The notes under the pieces were generated by a model. It had not been told where the DNA came from. It did no database searches and saw nothing but the letters and a program-made list of their open reading frames with translations. Positions 17,412 to 26,893 of a stretch of 64,000 nucleotides of DNA are shown here, piece after piece. Each line of letters starts with the position of its first letter. Position 1 is the first letter of the stretch. The stretch is from positions 124,001 through 188,000 of the forward strand of contig NZ_VTTH01000004.1 of NCBI RefSeq assembly GCF_008831265.1. The letters are read 5' to 3'. The position numbers and the translations under genes are program-made. Origin of the DNA: Lacisediminimonas profundi. GTDB lineage: Bacteria > Pseudomonadota > Gammaproteobacteria > Burkholderiales > Burkholderiaceae_D.

Positions 17412-17948
17412 ATGCCCTTGTTAAATATTCTGCGTTTTCCTGACCCGCGATTGCACAAGATTGCCAAGCCGGTAACTGTGTTCGATCAGCGTTTGAAGAC
17501 ACTTGTCGCCAACATGGCCGAGACCATGTACGAGGCGCCCGGGGTCGGCCTTGCCGCGACCCAGGTCGACGTGCATGAGCGCCTGATCGTCATCGACACG
17601 TCGGAGACGCATGATGCGCTGCAGGTTTTCATCAATCCGGAAATAGTCTGGTCCAGTGAAGAACGGCATGTGTATGAAGAAGGCTGCCTTTCGGTGCCTG
17701 GCGTGTACGACGGTGTCGAGCGCCCGTCCCGGGTCAAGGTCAGGGCCCTTGACATCGAAGGCCGGCCGTTCGAGGTCGATGCGGAGGGATTGCTTGCCGT
17801 GTGCATCCAGCATGAGATGGATCACCTGATGGGCAAGGTGTTCGTTGAGTATTTGTCACCTTTGAAGCGCAACCGGATCAAGCAGAGGATGCTGAAGGAA
17901 GAGCGCGAAGAGCGGCGGCACGCACAAAAGACGGCAGCGGCACGCTGA
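17412..17948 (+). CDS. def: Peptide deformylase
   Basis: 178 residues. All three family motifs are present: GVGLAATQ (near 44), EEGCLSVPG with metal ligand Cys92, and [10 protein letters not shown] with the two metal His and catalytic Glu near 133. It removes the formyl group from nascent proteins. The ATG at 17412 gives the standard [14 protein letters not shown] opening. Fmt, which adds the formyl group, follows 105 bp later. Confidence 0.97.
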   Translation: MPLLNILRFPDPRLHKIAKPVTVFDQRLKTLVANMAETMYEAPGVGLAATQVDVHERLIVIDTSETHDALQVFINPEIVWSSEERHVYEEGCLSVPGVYDGVERPSRVKVRALDIEGRPFEVDAEGLLAVCIQHEMDHLMGKVFVEYLSPLKRNRIKQRMLKEEREERRHAQKTAAAR

Positions 17949-17994
17949 ACGGTCAGGCGGCCGTCCCGCAATGGTTTTGCGGGTGTGCGTGAGT

Positions 17995-18043
17995 GCACGT
18001 ATTGAGCGCACGTATTGAGCGCACATATCGGGCGCACATATTA
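17995..18043 (+). repeat. 13-bp tandem repeat in the def-fmt spacer
   Basis: Two perfect units GCACGTATTGAGC (17995-18007, 18008-18020) are followed by GCACATATCGGGC (18021-18033) and a partial GCACATATTA (18034-18043). The array ends 10 bp before the fmt start codon, so it lies in the leader of fmt. A 7-bp hairpin (CCCGCAA/TTGCGGG, 17965-17983) precedes it. Unit number could vary by slippage. Confidence 0.75.
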
Positions 18044-18053
18044 AAATCCCGGC

Positions 18054-19019
18054 ATGAAAGTCATCTTCGCTGGTACCCCCGAGTTTGCCGCTGTCGCGCT
18101 AAGTGCGTTGCATGACGCCGGCTTTGAAATTCCCCTGGTCCTGACCCAGCCCGACCGCCCCGGAGGTCGCGGCATGCAATTGCAGGCATCTGCCGTCAAG
18201 CAATATGCGCTCGCGCACGGCATGCCCGTGGCGCAGCCGGTCTCCCTCAAGCTCGATGGAAAGTATCCGGACATCGCACGCGAGGCCCACGCCCTGCTGC
18301 ACGCAACCCCGCACGACGTGATGGTGGTCGCCGCCTATGGCCTGATCCTGCCGACTACGGTCCTGTCCATCCCGCCCTTGGGCTGCCTGAACATCCATGC
18401 GTCCTTGCTGCCACGCTGGCGCGGGGCCGCGCCCATTCATCGTGCGATCGAGGCCGGCGACGAGCACACGGGCATCACCATCATGCAGATGGAGGAAGGG
18501 CTGGATACGGGGCCGATGCTGGCGGTGCGCAGCATGCCGATTGCGGACGACGACACCACCGGCAGCCTGCACGACAAGCTCGCGCAAGTCGGCGGCGAGA
18601 TGATTGTCTCGGTGCTGCAGCAACTGCAGTCGGGACCGCTGGCGGCAACGCCGCAACCGCAAGAGGGGATGAATTACGCCGCCAAGATCAGCAAGGATGA
18701 AGCAGCACTGGATTTTGCGGCCGATGCCGTGGTGTTGTCCCGCAAGATCCGCGCGTTCAACCCTTTCCCTGGCGCGTCGGGCCAAGTCGATGGCGTGACC
18801 CTGAAAATCTGGAAGGCGGTTCCCTTGCCCGGTCCGGCGGATGGTGCCAGGGAGCCGGGAATGGTGATTTCAGCCGATGCCGATGGCGTCGTCGTTGCCT
18901 GCGGCAGCGGTGCATTGCGCCTGCTTGAATTGCAGAAGCCGGGCGGCAAGCGCTTGCCGGTGCAGGATTTCCTGAAGGGTTTCGCCCTGTCCGGCAAGCG
19001 CTTTACCTTGCACCGATAA
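18054..19019 (+). CDS. fmt: Methionyl-tRNA formyltransferase
   Basis: 321 residues. N-terminal formyltransferase fold [16 protein letters not shown]. The signature [18 protein letters not shown] near residue 119 includes the catalytic Asn/His/Asp set typical of the family, and [12 protein letters not shown] follows. A C-terminal tRNA-binding domain covers about 210-315. It uses 10-formyl-tetrahydrofolate to formylate initiator Met-tRNA. Downstream partner of def. Confidence 0.97.
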   Translation: MKVIFAGTPEFAAVALSALHDAGFEIPLVLTQPDRPGGRGMQLQASAVKQYALAHGMPVAQPVSLKLDGKYPDIAREAHALLHATPHDVMVVAAYGLILPTTVLSIPPLGCLNIHASLLPRWRGAAPIHRAIEAGDEHTGITIMQMEEGLDTGPMLAVRSMPIADDDTTGSLHDKLAQVGGEMIVSVLQQLQSGPLAATPQPQEGMNYAAKISKDEAALDFAADAVVLSRKIRAFNPFPGASGQVDGVTLKIWKAVPLPGPADGAREPGMVISADADGVVVACGSGALRLLELQKPGGKRLPVQDFLKGFALSGKRFTLHR

Positions 19020-19127
19020 AGTCCGCGCGCGCGCGGGCGAATTCCGTGAACGTCCGATGGCCCGCGGCATCCTATCGAAGGACGCCCGCAGCAGCGGGCC
19101 TCGTTTGCAGCAAAGGACAGCCCAGCC

Positions 19128-19979
19128 ATGAAGCCCCGCATCCTGATGTGCGCGCCGGATCACTTCGATGTGGTCTACGTCATCAATCCCTGGATGGAAG
19201 GGAACGTCGCCCATTGCGATCCCGCGCTCGCCATGCGGCAATGGCAGGCATTGTCACGCGCCATCGGCCGGGTGGCGACGGTGGAATCGATCCTTGGCAC
19301 GGAGGGCGTGCCGGATATGGTTTTCACGGCAAACGCCGGGCTCGTGATTGGAGAGAAAGCCATCCTCTCCCATTTTCGTCACATCGAGCGCCAGGCCGAG
19401 GAGCCGCTTTTTGCGAGCTGGTTTGCTGCCCACGGGATGCAGGTGCTGCGCCTTCCGGACGACATTTACTTCGAGGGCGCAGGCGATGCGCTGTTCGATC
19501 GCCGGGAGCCCTTGCTATGGCTGGGCTGGGGCCACAGGTCCAATCTCGGCAGCGCACCGTTTCTCGCCATGTGGCTGGATGTCGTGGTGCAGCCGCTCAG
19601 GCTGGTCGACCCGCGTTTCTATCATCTGGACACCTGCTTCTGTCCACTCGATGGCGGGCGCCTGCTGTATTACCCGGATGCGTTCGATGCCGAGTCGCAG
19701 CGCCGGATCGCGGCACGGGTTCCGGCGGAATTTCGCATTGCGGTCAGCACCGATGATGCCAAGGCGTTTGCCTGCAATGCCGTCAATGTCGGCAGTCACC
19801 TGTTCATGAACCGGGCATCGGCCGCTCTGGTGCAGGCGCTGGAAGCCGCAGGTTATCAGGTTCACCAGACGCCATTGTCCGAATTCATGAAAGCGGGCGG
19901 TGCGGCGAAGTGCCTGACGCTCAGGCTGGACGAGCGGGTCGCGCGCTCCCGCAGCCATCCTCGCCTGATCTCGGACTGA
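19128..19979 (+). CDS. Dimethylarginine dimethylaminohydrolase-like amidinotransferase-fold enzyme
   Basis: 283 residues. The layout is that of the DDAH/arginine-deiminase fold: VFTANAGLV near 65, FEGAGDALF near 115, FYHLDTCFCPL with candidate catalytic His166, NAVNVG near 222, and GGAAKCLTLRL with candidate nucleophile Cys262. Members hydrolyse methylated arginines or related guanidines through a Cys-thiouronium intermediate. Ornithine cyclodeaminase-linked relatives also exist, so the substrate is inferred only at family level. AGGAC lies 10 nt before the ATG. The gene ends 12 bp before the metH leader promoter. Confidence 0.82.
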   Translation: MKPRILMCAPDHFDVVYVINPWMEGNVAHCDPALAMRQWQALSRAIGRVATVESILGTEGVPDMVFTANAGLVIGEKAILSHFRHIERQAEEPLFASWFAAHGMQVLRLPDDIYFEGAGDALFDRREPLLWLGWGHRSNLGSAPFLAMWLDVVVQPLRLVDPRFYHLDTCFCPLDGGRLLYYPDAFDAESQRRIAARVPAEFRIAVSTDDAKAFACNAVNVGSHLFMNRASAALVQALEAAGYQVHQTPLSEFMKAGGAAKCLTLRLDERVARSRSHPRLISD

Positions 19980-20002
19980 TCCGAAGTGCCGTATAATTGT
20001 GC

Positions 20003-20091
20003 TCGCGCCGATTTGATTTGAACAAGTCAAACCCAGCTTGCGGGCGCAAGGGAGATCTTCCGATTTCCCGAATAAATACTGCTAAAGCGGA
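20003..20091 (+). promoter_or_regulatory. SAM-II riboswitch upstream of metH
   Basis: The segment fits the SAM-II (SAM-alpha) consensus. P1 pairs GCGCC (20005-20009) with GGCGC (20043-20047). GATTTGA follows P1. Conserved late elements are AATAAAT (20071-20077) and GCTAAAG (20081-20087). Two variable hairpins are inserted: TTTGA/TCAAA (20017-20031) and GGGA/TCCC (20050-20069). The second copy at 59811-59906 keeps P1 and the late elements but has different paired bases in both inserts, which supports the fold. A TATAAT -10 box lies at 19992-19997. A terminator follows directly, so SAM probably stops transcription of metH. Confidence 0.88.
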
Positions 20092-20100
20092 CCTTGAAAG

Positions 20101-20131
20101 AACCCGGCTCCGCAACAGCAGCCGGGTTTTT
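20101..20131 (+). terminator. Riboswitch-controlled terminator before metH
   Basis: AACCCGGCT (20101-20109) pairs with AGCCGGGTT (20120-20128), followed by a T run. It sits 10 nt after the SAM-II aptamer and 26 nt before the metH ATG, so it is an attenuator of metH and not the end of the preceding gene. Confidence 0.85.
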
Positions 20132-20156
20132 GCATTTCCAGAACGGATAAAGCCAC

Positions 20157-23100
20157 ATGAAACGCGACGCCATCTCTCCTGTTGAAGCAGTCCTGCGCGA
20201 CCTGCTGTCCCGCCGCATCCTGATACTCGACGGTGCGATGGGGACAATGATCCAGCAATACAAGCTCACCGAAGAGGATTACCGCGGCGCGCGTTTTGCC
20301 GATTATTCGGTGCCGGGCAAGCAGTTGTTCCTGAAGGGGAACAATGAGATGCTGACCCTGACCCGTCCCGACGTCATCAGCGCGATTCACGAAGAATACC
20401 TGGCAGCCGGCGCCGACCTGGTCGAGACCAATACCTTCGGCGCCACCTCGGTGGCACAGGACGACTACCACCTGGCTCACCTCGCCTATGAGATGAACGT
20501 GGAGGCGGCAAGACTGGCGCGGGCAGCGTGCGACAAGTACTCGACGCCCGACAAGCCGCGCTTCGTGGCCGGCGCCCTTGGCCCGACGCCCAAGACAGCG
20601 TCGATCTCGCCGGACGTCAACGACCCTGCCGCGCGCAACGTCACCTTCGACCAGCTTGCCACCGCCTACCTGGAACAGACGCGCGGCCTGGTGGATGGCG
20701 GCGCCGATGTGTTGCTGGTCGAGACCATTTTCGACACGCTCAATTGCAAGGCGGCGCTGTTCGCGCTGGAAACTTATTTCGAAGAGACCGGCACCCGCTT
20801 GCCGGTCATGATTTCGGGCACGGTGACCGACGCCTCCGGCCGCATCCTGTCGGGCCAGACCGTGCCTGCCTTCTGGAATTCGGTGCGTCATGCGCGGCCG
20901 CTGACGGTGGGCCTGAACTGCGCGCTCGGTGCGGCGCTGATGCGGCCCTACGCCGAAGAATTGTCGAACATCGCCGACACCTTCGTCTGCATCTATCCGA
21001 ACGCCGGACTGCCCAATCCGATGTCCGATACCGGCTTCGACGAAACACCGGACGTGACCTCGTCCCTGCTGAAAGATTTTGCTGAAAGCGGCTTCGTCAA
21101 CATTGCCGGCGGTTGCTGCGGCACCACGCCGGCGCACATCAAGGCAATTGCGCAGACCGTGGGCGGCATTGCGCCGCGCAAGCTACCGGATGTGCCGTGC
21201 GCATTGCGTCTGTCCGGGCTGGAACCGTTTACCGTGGACGAAAGCTCGCTGTTCGTGAACGTCGGCGAGCGCACCAACGTGACCGGGTCGAAAGCCTTCG
21301 CCCGCATGATCCTGAACGAGCAGTACGACGAGGCGCTGTCGGTGGCCCGCCAGCAGGTCGAGAACGGCGCCCAGATCATCGACGTCAACATGGACGAGGC
21401 GATGCTGGATTCGGTCGCGGCGATGACGCGCTTCATGAACCTGATTGCGTCCGAGCCTGACATTGCGCGCGTTCCGGTCATGATCGACTCGTCCAAATGG
21501 TCGGTGATCGAGGCCGGCCTCAAGTGCGTGCAGGGAAAGTCGGTCGTCAACTCGATTTCGATGAAGGAAGGCGAGGAAGAATTCCTGCGCCAGGCTTCGC
21601 TGTGCCGCCGTTATGGCGCTGCGGTGATCGTGATGGCATTTGACGAAAAGGGCCAGGCCGACACCTTCGCGCGCAAGACCGAGATCTGCGAACGCGCCTA
21701 CCGGCTGCTGGTCGACCGCGTCGGCTTCCCGCCGGAAGACATCATCTTCGATCCGAACATCTTTGCGATCGCGACCGGCATCGAGGAGCATAACAACTAC
21801 GCGGTGGATTTCATCAATGCCACCCGCTGGATACGCGAGAACCTGCCCTATGCGAAGGTCAGCGGCGGCGTGTCCAACGTCAGTTTCTCGTTCCGTGGCA
21901 ACGATCCGGCGCGCGAAGCGATTCACACCGTATTCCTTTATCACGCGATCAAGGCGGGCATGACGATGGGTATCGTCAATGCCGGCATGGTGGGCGTGTA
22001 CGACGACCTCGATCCCGAGCTGCGCGAGCGGGTCGAGGACGTGGTGCTGAACCGCCGGGAAGATGCGACCGAACGGATGATCGAGATTGCTTCGAGCCTG
22101 AAGGCCGGCGGCAAGAAGGAAGAGCAGAACCTGGAATGGCGCAACGCGCCGGTCGAGAAGCGGCTGGCCCATGCGCTGGTGCACGGCATCACCCAGTGGA
22201 TCACCGAAGACACCGAAGAGATGCGGCTCAAGACGAAGGATGCGGGCGGGCGCCCGATCAACGTCATTGAAGGGCCGCTGATGGACGGCATGAACATCGT
22301 CGGCGATCTGTTCGGCCAGGGCAAGATGTTCCTGCCGCAGGTAGTGAAATCGGCGCGCGTGATGAAGCAGGCGGTGGCTCACCTGATTCCCTACATCGAA
22401 GAAGAGAAGCAGGCCGAGGAGAAACGTACCGGCATCGCGGCCAAGGCCAAGGGCAAGATCGTGATGGCGACCGTCAAGGGCGACGTCCATGACATCGGCA
22501 AGAACATCGTCTCGGTGGTCCTGCAGTGCAATAACTTCGAAGTGGTCAACATGGGCGTGATGGTGCCCTGCTCCGATATCCTGGCCATGGCCAAGGCGGA
22601 AAATGCCGACATCATCGGCCTGTCGGGCCTGATTACGCCCTCGCTGGAGGAAATGGCGCACGTCGCGCGCGAGATGCAGCGCGACCCGCATTTCCGCGCG
22701 CTCAAGATGCCGCTGATGATAGGCGGCGCCACCACCAGCCGGGCCCATACCGCGGTGAAGATTGCCCCGCACTACGAAGGGCCGGTGATTTACGTGCCCG
22801 ATGCTTCGCGTTCGGTGTCGGTGGCGCAGTCGCTGCTGACGCCGGAACAGCGCGATTCCTACCTGGGCGAGATCGCCACCGACTACGAGCGCATTCGCCA
22901 CCAGCATGCCAACCGCAAGTCGACGCCATTGCTGTCGCTCGCGGATGCGCGCAAGAACAAGGCGGTGCTGTCTTTCGATGGCGACGCTGCGCCGGTGAAG
23001 CCGAAATTCATCGGCCGCCGCGAGTTCAGGAACGTCGACCTGGCGACAGTGGCGAAATACATCGACTGGGGCCCATTCTTCCAGACCTGGGACCTTGCCG

Positions 23101-23912
23101 GTCCGTTCCCGGCAATCCTGAAGGACGAAGTGGTCGGCGAATCGGCTACCCGCGTCTACCAGGAAGGGCTGGCACTGCTGAAAAAAGTGATCGACGGCCG
23201 CTGGCTGACGGCAAACGGCGTGGTTGCCCTGCTGCCCGCGAACAGTGTCAATGATGACGACATCGAGGTCTATACCGACGACACCCGCACTACCGTTGCG
23301 TTCACCTATTACGGAGTCCGGCAGCAAACGGTGAAGCCGGTGATTGACGGCGTCGCCCGTCCCAACCAGTGCCTGGCCGATTTCATCGCGCCCAAGTCAT
23401 CCGGCCGTGCCGACTACATCGGCATGTTCGCAGTGACTGCCGGCCTGGGCATCGAGAAGTACGAGAAGCGCTTTGAAGACGCCCATGACGACTACTCGTC
23501 GATCATGCTGAAGTCGCTGGCCGACCGCCTGGCAGAGGCATTCGCCGAGTACTTGCATGAACGTGTGCGCAAGGATTTGTGGGGATTCGCCCCGCAGGAG
23601 TCCTTGTCGGCCGAGGAATTGATCAAGGAATCCTATCGCGGCATCCGGCCAGCTCCTGGCTATCCGGCTTGTCCGGAGCACACGGTCAAGGCCGACATGT
23701 TCCGCGTCATGCAGTGCGAAGAAATCGGGATGCAGCTGACCGATTCGTTTGCGATGTATCCCGGTGCGTCAGTGTCGGGGTTCTACTTTGCGCATCCGCA
23801 GTCGAAGTACTTCACGGTCGGCAAGATCGGCATGGATCAGGTGGAGGACATGGCGCACCGGCGCGGCGTATCGCGCGAGCAGCTGGAGCGCTGGCTGGCG
23901 CCGAATTTGTAG
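20157..23912 (+). CDS. metH: Cobalamin-dependent methionine synthase
   Basis: 1251 residues, full length for the family with all four modules. The homocysteine domain has zinc ligands near Cys253 ([10 protein letters not shown]) and in GGCCGTTP near 318. The methyltetrahydrofolate domain covers about 355-640 ([13 protein letters not shown]). The cap and cobalamin domain has the DVHDIGKN motif near 776, whose His binds cobalt. The C-terminal reactivation domain has [12 protein letters not shown] near 1163. It methylates homocysteine to methionine using methyl-B12. Expression is probably set by the SAM-II aptamer and terminator upstream. The partner for reductive reactivation is not in the window. 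Confidence 0.98.
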   Translation: MKRDAISPVEAVLRDLLSRRILILDGAMGTMIQQYKLTEEDYRGARFADYSVPGKQLFLKGNNEMLTLTRPDVISAIHEEYLAAGADLVETNTFGATSVAQDDYHLAHLAYEMNVEAARLARAACDKYSTPDKPRFVAGALGPTPKTASISPDVNDPAARNVTFDQLATAYLEQTRGLVDGGADVLLVETIFDTLNCKAALFALETYFEETGTRLPVMISGTVTDASGRILSGQTVPAFWNSVRHARPLTVGLNCALGAALMRPYAEELSNIADTFVCIYPNAGLPNPMSDTGFDETPDVTSSLLKDFAESGFVNIAGGCCGTTPAHIKAIAQTVGGIAPRKLPDVPCALRLSGLEPFTVDESSLFVNVGERTNVTGSKAFARMILNEQYDEALSVARQQVENGAQIIDVNMDEAMLDSVAAMTRFMNLIASEPDIARVPVMIDSSKWSVIEAGLKCVQGKSVVNSISMKEGEEEFLRQASLCRRYGAAVIVMAFDEKGQADTFARKTEICERAYRLLVDRVGFPPEDIIFDPNIFAIATGIEEHNNYAVDFINATRWIRENLPYAKVSGGVSNVSFSFRGNDPAREAIHTVFLYHAIKAGMTMGIVNAGMVGVYDDLDPELRERVEDVVLNRREDATERMIEIASSLKAGGKKEEQNLEWRNAPVEKRLAHALVHGITQWITEDTEEMRLKTKDAGGRPINVIEGPLMDGMNIVGDLFGQGKMFLPQVVKSARVMKQAVAHLIPYIEEEKQAEEKRTGIAAKAKGKIVMATVKGDVHDIGKNIVSVVLQCNNFEVVNMGVMVPCSDILAMAKAENADIIGLSGLITPSLEEMAHVAREMQRDPHFRALKMPLMIGGATTSRAHTAVKIAPHYEGPVIYVPDASRSVSVAQSLLTPEQRDSYLGEIATDYERIRHQHANRKSTPLLSLADARKNKAVLSFDGDAAPVKPKFIGRREFRNVDLATVAKYIDWGPFFQTWDLAGPFPAILKDEVVGESATRVYQEGLALLKKVIDGRWLTANGVVALLPANSVNDDDIEVYTDDTRTTVAFTYYGVRQQTVKPVIDGVARPNQCLADFIAPKSSGRADYIGMFAVTAGLGIEKYEKRFEDAHDDYSSIMLKSLADRLAEAFAEYLHERVRKDLWGFAPQESLSAEELIKESYRGIRPAPGYPACPEHTVKADMFRVMQCEEIGMQLTDSFAMYPGASVSGFYFAHPQSKYFTVGKIGMDQVEDMAHRRGVSREQLERWLAPNL

Positions 23913-23968
23913 CGGGGAGGAGTGCGGCAGCAATTGCGTCAAGGGCCGATCAACCTAATAGCTCCCTC

Positions 23969-24014
23969 CCTTTCAAGGGGAGGGAGCATTCGTGGCGTGC
24001 GTCGGTCTACGCTA
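23969..24014 (+). repeat. Dispersed 45-bp repeat, copy 2
   Basis: This matches 3421-3465 through TTTCA, GGGAGC, TTCGTGGCGT and the final CTACGCTA. Its left side belongs to a 10-bp hairpin, GCTCCCTCCC (23961-23970) with GGGAGGGAGC (23978-23987), downstream of metH. No T run follows, so it is not called an intrinsic terminator. Both copies lie just after a gene or element end. Confidence 0.6.
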
Positions 24015-24120
24015 TGAATAAGGATATGGGTAATGATCAGCGTCAAGGGGGACGGATGCGGCCGCCGGCGCAGCGGCGCCATCACTGGCGCCCGTCACCC
24101 GGACCGCTCCCCCCTCGCGA

Positions 24121-25149
24121 TCACTCCACCTTGGCGCCCGAGATGCGGACCAGATCGACCCAGAAGCCCTGTTGATCCCTGAGGAACTGCTCAAACTCCT
24201 CCGGCGATGCAGACGGTTCAAGTTCATACCCCATGGAGATGAGCTTGTCCCGGATGACCGGTTTGGACAGGGCCGCTACAAAGGCCCCGTGCAGCGCCAT
24301 CTGGGCGTCACGTGGAATTCCCTTCGGTGCAATGATGCCGAACCAGACGTTAGCGTACTCGAAGTTTTTCAGGCCGGTTGCGCGCAGGTCGGGGATCAGC
24401 GAGGGAACATTCGGCAATGCCTTGGACGGGTTCAGGGTCGAGACGCCGAGAGCACGCAAGCGCCCATCCCTGATCTGGCCTATCACCCCGGCCAGCGGGT
24501 GCAAGCCGAAGTCAACCTGGGAAGTCAGCAGCGCCGTCAGCATTTCCCCGGCGTTCTTGTAGGGAATGTGGTCGGCCTTCACGTTCAACTGGTGCGCCAC
24601 CAGCGCGCCGGCCAAGTGTGCCGTGGTGCCGTTGCCTTGCGAGTTGTAGCGCAATGTCCGGGACTTCATTTGGGCCAGGAAATCCTGCGTATTGGCTATT
24701 TTCGCCTCGGCCGGGACCACCAGTACATTCGGCGTGCTTGCCAGCTTCAGGACCCGGGTGAAGTCCGATTGCGCCGAGTATGGAAGGGTTTTGTACAGCG
24801 CAGGGTTCACGCCCAGCGTGGCGCTGCCGCCCAAGCCCACGGTGTAACCGTCGTTTTTCGCCCGCGCGATGGCGGCGGTGCCGATCGAACCGCCCGCGCC
24901 GGGCTTGTTCTCGATGACCACCGACTGATTCAGATGCGTGGCGACTTCGGGTGCCAGCATCCTGGCCAGGATGTCGTTGGCAGAGCCCGGTCCATATGGA
25001 ATCACCAACGTGATCGTGCGCGACGGATACTTTGCTTCCTGCGCGCTGATGGCCGGTGCCCCCAGCACCAGCGCTGCTGCCATCAGGGCGGTAGCGGTTC
25101 GCCTCGTGGTCAAAAAAGCAGGTAATTTACACCTGACTGATTTCATCAT
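24121..25149 (-). CDS. Bug family tripartite tricarboxylate transporter receptor
   Basis: 342 residues. A signal peptide (about 1-36, ending APAISAQ) leads into the Bug fold: YPSRTITLVIPYGPGSANDI, then VIENKPGAGGSIGTAAIARAKNDGYT, the family's ligand-gripping loops. These periplasmic receptors bind carboxylates for TctA/TctB membrane partners, none of which are nearby, so this is an orphan receptor, common in Burkholderiales. Ligand unknown. GGGGA precedes the ATG at 25149; a second ATG follows immediately. Confidence 0.9.
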   Translation of the reverse strand: MMKSVRCKLPAFLTTRRTATALMAAALVLGAPAISAQEAKYPSRTITLVIPYGPGSANDILARMLAPEVATHLNQSVVIENKPGAGGSIGTAAIARAKNDGYTVGLGGSATLGVNPALYKTLPYSAQSDFTRVLKLASTPNVLVVPAEAKIANTQDFLAQMKSRTLRYNSQGNGTTAHLAGALVAHQLNVKADHIPYKNAGEMLTALLTSQVDFGLHPLAGVIGQIRDGRLRALGVSTLNPSKALPNVPSLIPDLRATGLKNFEYANVWFGIIAPKGIPRDAQMALHGAFVAALSKPVIRDKLISMGYELEPSASPEEFEQFLRDQQGFWVDLVRISGAKVE

Positions 25150-25317
25150 TTCGTCCCCTTTTTTCTATTTTTTGTCACCTGCAGACGCTGCCAGGCATTC
25201 TCCGAATATTGGCGACGGGCATGGGGATGTCAACGCGGGGGCATCTAGCGTTCACATGTCGAAAGCTTGTTCAGAATTCGGACCTCGCGGGTCCCGCCGC
25301 GGACTGAATGGCCCGGC

Positions 25318-26082
25318 TCAGACCGGCTGGCCGTCGACAAACACGATCAGTTCGCCGGGCGATAGCCGGATCCAGGTTTCATTTGTCGTCAGCGGCTCGG
25401 TAACGATGATCGCGACCCGGTCCTCGGGCGTGGTCACCGTCGAGAAGTCGACGCTCATGTCTTCGTCGGACAGCCGGGCTTCGGCGAATGGATACTGGCG
25501 CACGATGTAATACAGGTTAGTCGCGCAGTGTGCGAACAGTGCCGAGCCGTTCGAGAGCATCATGTTGAATACGCCATGCGCTGCGATTTCCTTCGTCAGC
25601 TCCGTCATTGCAGCAGTGAGCTGGTCCAGCGCCGGCAGCTGGTCGCCGAAGCGCTCGCGCAGTTGCTGCAGCAGGTAACAGAATGCGCGTTCGCTGTCGG
25701 TGCTGCCAACCGGGCGGTAGGGGCCGGTCAGTTGCGGGTCGAAGTCCTTCAGGTCGCCATTGTGGGCGAACACCCAGTAGCGACCCCAGAGCTCGCGCAC
25801 GAAGGGATGGCAGTTTTCCAGCGCGATCCGGCCCTGGGTGGCTTTGCGGATATGGGCGATGACGTTTTTCGATTTGATCGGCCACGCCTTGATCAGATCG
25901 GCCACCGGCGAGTCGATCGCCGGCAGGTGGTCGACGAAATGGCGCACGCCCGCGCCCTCGAAGAACGCGATGCCCCAGCCATCGTTGTGCGTGTCGGTGC
26001 GTCCGCCGCGGGTGGCGAAACCGGTGAAGCTGAATACGATGTCGGTCGGGACATTGCAATTCATTCCGAGCAGCTGGCACAT
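25318..26082 (-). CDS. Class II glutamine amidotransferase (YafJ-like)
   Basis: 254 residues. After removal of Met the protein starts with the nucleophile Cys2 (MCQLLGMNCN), the hallmark of Ntn-type class II amidotransferases. NDGWGIAFF near 33, SKNVIAHIRKATQGRI near 71 and WVFAHNGDL near 104 form the glutamine site. No synthase domain is attached, as in E. coli YafJ, so the ammonia acceptor is unknown. EgtC of ergothioneine synthesis has the same fold, but no egt genes are here. Confidence 0.88.
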   Translation of the reverse strand: MCQLLGMNCNVPTDIVFSFTGFATRGGRTDTHNDGWGIAFFEGAGVRHFVDHLPAIDSPVADLIKAWPIKSKNVIAHIRKATQGRIALENCHPFVRELWGRYWVFAHNGDLKDFDPQLTGPYRPVGSTDSERAFCYLLQQLRERFGDQLPALDQLTAAMTELTKEIAAHGVFNMMLSNGSALFAHCATNLYYIVRQYPFAEARLSDEDMSVDFSTVTTPEDRVAIIVTEPLTTNETWIRLSPGELIVFVDGQPV

Positions 26083-26109
26083 GAGGTCGAGGTCCTTCGT
26101 GTTGATTGG

Positions 26110-26814
26110 TTACGGTAGCACGGGGGCGCTCAAAACTACAGCCGGAATGTCGGCATGGCAGCGCCACAGGCTGTGGCCGGACGCCAGGTACTTGCCTTCA
26201 AATGGTGTCAGCACGGCGTCCGGGTCCGGGCACCAGCGTTGTACCTCAGCCGCCTGGCCGGTCAGGTGCTGCAGCGCGGTCGCGAACTCCTGCATGTAGA
26301 GCAGCCAGTTGCTGCGGCATTCGATCCGGCCGCCGAGCGCGATGATGACGGGGAACACCGGATGACCGTGCCAGCGCCGCCCCAGATGCTGCTTGCGCGG
26401 CCAGGGATTCGGATAGAGCAGGTAATGGTGGGACAGGGTCATTCCGGCCGCAGCCATCAGCCGCCAGAAGTCGACCACGTCCGCCCGCAGCATCAACAGG
26501 TTGGCCGGATTGTCGGGTCGGGCCGCTGGCCCGCGCTGCAGGCGTTCCTCGGATTGATCAACGCCGATCACCAGATGGCCGGGATGGCGCCCGGCCAGGG
26601 CCAGGGTCGACCAGCCAACGCCGCAACCTGCGTCCAGGACCAGCGGCGGCCGCCCAGCCTGCCGCCAGGCCGCCTGCATCCGTTCGAAGGCATGCCGGGT
26701 GTGGAGCGATACCGGCTTGCGAAATGGCGTGGCGCGATGCCGGTCGAGGTGCCGCAGCAGATCCGGATGGATGCCGTCCTGGTTGCTGGTTACGGGACGT
26801 GAATTTCCTGACAT
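26110..26814 (-). CDS. TrmB-like SAM-dependent methyltransferase
   Basis: 234 residues. The SAM site is VLDAGCGVGWSTLALAG near 63. The segment YPNPWPRKQHLGRRWHG near 142 matches the TrmB signature of tRNA guanine-N7 methyltransferases (FPDPWPKKRH type). I take it as a divergent TrmB paralogue; the N terminus is shorter than in TrmB, and a second true trmB may exist elsewhere. Start at 26814 removes an upstream extension that runs into the divergent MFS gene. Confidence 0.72.
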   Translation of the reverse strand: MSGNSRPVTSNQDGIHPDLLRHLDRHRATPFRKPVSLHTRHAFERMQAAWRQAGRPPLVLDAGCGVGWSTLALAGRHPGHLVIGVDQSEERLQRGPAARPDNPANLLMLRADVVDFWRLMAAAGMTLSHHYLLYPNPWPRKQHLGRRWHGHPVFPVIIALGGRIECRSNWLLYMQEFATALQHLTGQAAEVQRWCPDPDAVLTPFEGKYLASGHSLWRCHADIPAVVLSAPVLP

Positions 26815-26870
26815 CGGCAGAGTATACGGCAGGAACAAGGGCAGGCGGCCGGTGCCCGCGCCGGTCGCGG

Positions 26871-26892
26871 CATAATGTCGGCATAATATCGG
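26871..26892 (+). repeat. 11-bp direct repeat upstream of MFS gene
   Basis: CATAATGTCGG (26871-26881) is followed at once by CATAATATCGG (26882-26892), and the MFS start codon begins at 26894. Each unit contains a CATAAT that resembles a -10 box. It lies in the 79-bp divergent spacer between the TrmB-like gene and the MFS gene. Possible doubled promoter element or operator. Confidence 0.4.
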
Positions 26893-26893
26893 C

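Noticed and set aside
21183-23327. 714-codon open frame on the minus strand opposite metH
   Set aside because: It is a mirror of a G+C-rich coding strand: composition is His/Arg/Asp-rich with no domain, and metH is certain in this place.
23961-23987. 10-bp hairpin after metH as intrinsic terminator
   Set aside because: No T run follows on either side and it merges with a dispersed repeat, so only the repeat is listed.
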